From Thalassobaculum sp. OXR-137 (GTDB lineage: Bacteria; Pseudomonadota; Alphaproteobacteria; Thalassobaculales; Thalassobaculaceae), in NCBI RefSeq assembly GCF_034377285.1, contig NZ_CP139715.1:3890001-3954000 (forward strand): a stretch of DNA of 64,000 nt, given 5' to 3'. The translations under genes were made by a program, and so were the position numbers. A model generated the notes under the pieces. It was not told the origin of the DNA. It did no database searches and saw only the letters and a program-made list of their open reading frames with translations. The first letter of the stretch is position 1, and the number at the start of each line of letters is the position of its first letter. This document shows, in pieces, positions 62,458-64,000 of this stretch.

Positions 62458-62889
62458 ATGTCCTTAGCCCTGCCCGATCCGAAGTCGTCCGTCATCCCGG
62501 ACTGGCAATGGAAGAACTTCACGCCCGACGAGTTGCGGTGCAAGTACACCGGTCTGCTGGTCGTGGTTCCGGACTTCATGGACAAGCTGCAGACGCTCCG
62601 TGAGATCCTGGGCTTTCCGTTCATCATCAGCTCGGGCTACCGCCACCGCACGCATCCGGCCGAGCGCAACAAGGCGCAGCCGGGGACGCATGCCTACGGC
62701 CGGGCCGTAGACATCCAGGTCTACGGCGTCCGGGCTCTGGCGATCGTCGAGCAGGCGCGCGCCTTCGGCTTCACCGGCATCGGCGTGTCCCAGCCCAATG
62801 GCAGCGACGGACCGCGCTTCGTGCACCTCGACGACATGACCGCGGCCGAGGGCTACCACGCCCCGCGCCCGGCGCTCTGGACCTACTGA
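62458..62889 (+). CDS. Phage endolysin, peptidase M15 family
   Basis: 143 residues. FIISSGYRHRTHPAERNKA (zinc His), AYGRAVDIQVYG (catalytic/zinc Asp) and RFVHLDDM (zinc His) are the M15_3-type HxxxxxxD...H layout. Cleaves peptidoglycan cross-links, with no signal peptide, so it needs a holin. Followed by a membrane protein that fits the holin role. Confidence 0.88.
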   Translation: MSLALPDPKSSVIPDWQWKNFTPDELRCKYTGLLVVVPDFMDKLQTLREILGFPFIISSGYRHRTHPAERNKAQPGTHAYGRAVDIQVYGVRALAIVEQARAFGFTGIGVSQPNGSDGPRFVHLDDMTAAEGYHAPRPALWTY

Positions 62890-62901
62890 GGAGACCGAGC
62901 A

Positions 62902-63516
62902 GTGAACGACGTGAAGAAGCACTGGATCCCGGAACGCAAGTTCCTCGCCGCCGGGCTGTCCGGCATCGCCACCTGGCTGCTGACGCTGGTCCTGGCCGCC
63001 GTCGGCGTGGATGTCCCCACCGAGATCCAGACGGCCGCGGTCGGCCTGGTCATGGGAGCGGTGCACTATTTCGTGCCGCCGGCCGCCCTGGACATCCTGC
63101 GGCGCATCGACAGCGACCTGAAGTCGACCTTCAAGGTACCCGGCGACGCGGTGACGAAGGTGGCGCTGATGTTCCTGCTGCTGGGCGGGCTCGCCTTCGG
63201 CGGACCGGTCGCCTGCGGCACCTACGCGGTCTACAAGGCCGAGGCCGCTACGCCCGCCCAGGCGGTCTACGCCGTCCAGTCGGACTACAACGCCGCCCTA
63301 TCCTCGGCGGCCGAGCTGATCGAGAGCGGGCTGATCAGCGAGGACCAGGTGCAGACCATCCGGCGCCTGGACAACGCGGCCTACGAGGCGCTGAAGCGCG
63401 CCCAGGTCGCGGTGCGCCGAGGGCACGATCCGACCGTGGAGGCGGCCGTGTCCCTCGCCCGCTCGGCCGTCGCCGAGCTTGCCGTCTATCTCGCACGCCA
63501 GGAGACGGGCCGATGA
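62902..63516 (+). CDS. Membrane protein, probable holin-associated or spanin-like
   Basis: 204 residues. Two hydrophobic segments, at about 15-34 (LSGIATWLLTLVLAAVGV) and 86-107 (VALMFLLLGGLAFGGPVACG), with a helical C-terminal half (AAELIESGLISEDQVQTIRR). Position after the endolysin suggests a lysis role. It is longer than typical holins, so an i-spanin-like or other membrane function is possible. Confidence 0.6.
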   Translation: MNDVKKHWIPERKFLAAGLSGIATWLLTLVLAAVGVDVPTEIQTAAVGLVMGAVHYFVPPAALDILRRIDSDLKSTFKVPGDAVTKVALMFLLLGGLAFGGPVACGTYAVYKAEAATPAQAVYAVQSDYNAALSSAAELIESGLISEDQVQTIRRLDNAAYEALKRAQVAVRRGHDPTVEAAVSLARSAVAELAVYLARQETGR

Positions 63517-63710
63517 ACGCGTCCATGATCCTGATCGGGATCCAGATCGCCGACGCGATCGCCGCGGGCATCCCGAACGCGATCGCCGCGAAGCGGGCGA
63601 TCGAGCGCATGGTGGCCGAGAACCGCGACCCGACTGATGCCGAGTGGGCGGACATCAACGCTGTCACCGACGAGCTGCGGGCCAAGCTGCATGGGGACGG
63701 CAGTGCCTGA
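63513..63710 (+). CDS. Small hypothetical prophage protein
   Basis: 65 residues, overlapping the previous stop by 4 bp. A hydrophobic first part (MILIGIQIADAIAAGIPNAI), then a charged helix. May be a small membrane-active lysis component; unproven. Confidence 0.5.
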   Translation: MNASMILIGIQIADAIAAGIPNAIAAKRAIERMVAENRDPTDAEWADINAVTDELRAKLHGDGSA

Positions 63711-63909
63711 TTTCGCCGACCAGGCCAGCGAGTACGAAGAGGCTGCGCGCGCTTCCGCTGTGAGGCGCGCGCTCTCCGTGCCGAAAGGCGACGGTCGGAC
63801 CCACTGCATCGACTGCGGGGAGGAGATTCCGGAGGCACGTCGAGCGGCCGATCCGGGCGCGGTCACCTGTATCGATTGCCAACGTGACCGGGAGCGCGCG
63901 ACACGATGA
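63703..63909 (+). CDS. TraR/DksA-type zinc-finger protein
   Basis: 68 residues from GTG 63703. CIDCGEEIPEARRAADPGAV followed by CIDC is the C4 zinc finger of TraR/DksA, present in many phages. Short TraR forms bind RNA polymerase and mimic DksA/ppGpp effects. The GTG start overlaps the previous gene by 8 bp. Confidence 0.85.
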   Translation: MPDFADQASEYEEAARASAVRRALSVPKGDGRTHCIDCGEEIPEARRAADPGAVTCIDCQRDRERATR

Positions 63910-64000
63910 TCGAGCTGGTTAAAGAGCTTAACGCGTGGGCCGGCCTGCTGTCGGTCGTCGGGATCGCGATGGTTTCCATCGCGATGCTGTATCTGCGAAG
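63906..64000 (+). CDS. Membrane protein, N-terminal part (runs off the window), DUF2730-like
   Basis: 31 codons visible: MIELVKELNAWAGLLSVVGI, then a hydrophobic stretch to the window end. The start overlaps the DksA-like stop. Position and single N-terminal helix match DUF2730 proteins of Mu-like phages; only the beginning is seen. Confidence 0.5.
   Translation, partial: MIELVKELNAWAGLLSVVGIAMVSIAMLYLR

Larger units (their letters stand above)
50412..64000 (+). mobile_element. Mu-like transposable prophage, left part (continues past the window)
   Basis: The order is repressor (minus), Ner-like, ParB-like, MT-A70 methyltransferase, MuA transposase, MuB, small genes, DUF3164, GemA, DnaA-IV-like, Mor-like, endolysin, holin-like, DksA-like, membrane protein. 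This is the early/middle and lysis arrangement of Mu-like phages such as those of Rhodobacter and Burkholderia. The left end lies between 50412 and about 50670, but the exact terminal base is not resolved. The structural genes and right end are outside the window. Confidence 0.85.

Overview
This GC-rich window looks like an alphaproteobacterial chromosome, most likely from the Rhodospirillales or a relative. The evidence is the GcrA cell-cycle regulator with GANTC sites upstream, the fused ispDF gene, a CIRCE-controlled groESL operon, and the gene order dusB-ntrB-ntrC-ntrY-ntrX-trkA-dat-HAD-hfq-hflX. The host backbone is interrupted by three elements that look mobile and by several families of palindromic extragenic repeats.

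Layout. 1-3057: the end of an integrated element (XRE regulator, small hypotheticals) abutting the 5' half of a tRNA-Ser(UGA) gene. 3.2-11.7 kb: a forward housekeeping run (mltB-like, rlpA, D,D-carboxypeptidase, tmk, holB, metG, tatD, metallo-beta-lactamase-fold hydrolase), covering murein remodelling, DNA synthesis and translation. 11.7-16.9 kb: repeats, two small hypotheticals, a flavin monooxygenase, a soluble MCP-like receptor and a secreted small protein. 17.04-22.04 kb: a 5-kb element bounded by a complete dif (XerC/XerD) site and a half-degenerate dif copy. It encodes an HUH rolling-circle Rep, two XRE regulators, a trypco2-like protein and no integrase, so it is probably an integrative mobile element exploiting Xer. 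22.2-33.8 kb: mazG, an SDR, argC, gcrA, a four-gene operon into which an AT-rich gene with a HEPN-type RxxxxH motif has been inserted, an EF-hand protein, an ECF sigma/anti-sigma cluster, and an inositol-monophosphatase-family gene. 33.9-49.1 kb: groEL/groES and the long leftward hflX-hfq-dat-trkA-ntrXYCB-dusB cluster, then a CcsA-like membrane protein. 49.2-50.4 kb: ispDF.

50.4-64.0 kb is the left part of a Mu-like transposable prophage that runs past the window end. In order it has a repressor, a Ner-like protein, a ParB-like protein, an MT-A70 methyltransferase, MuA (with the D280/D340/E392 triad), MuB, a DUF3164 protein, GemA, a stand-alone DnaA-domain-IV-like protein, a Mor-like activator, a palindrome-rich middle promoter, an endolysin, holin-like and DksA-like proteins, and a membrane protein. 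A 69-codon ORF just upstream of MuA is a recognisable fragment of a second MuA catalytic core.

The most interesting signals are the dif-bounded Rep element, the HEPN-like insertion inside an operon, the dense GANTC cluster upstream of gcrA, the MuA-core fragment, and the palindromic switches of the prophage. All functional calls come from reading sequence and motifs by eye; no database search was run.
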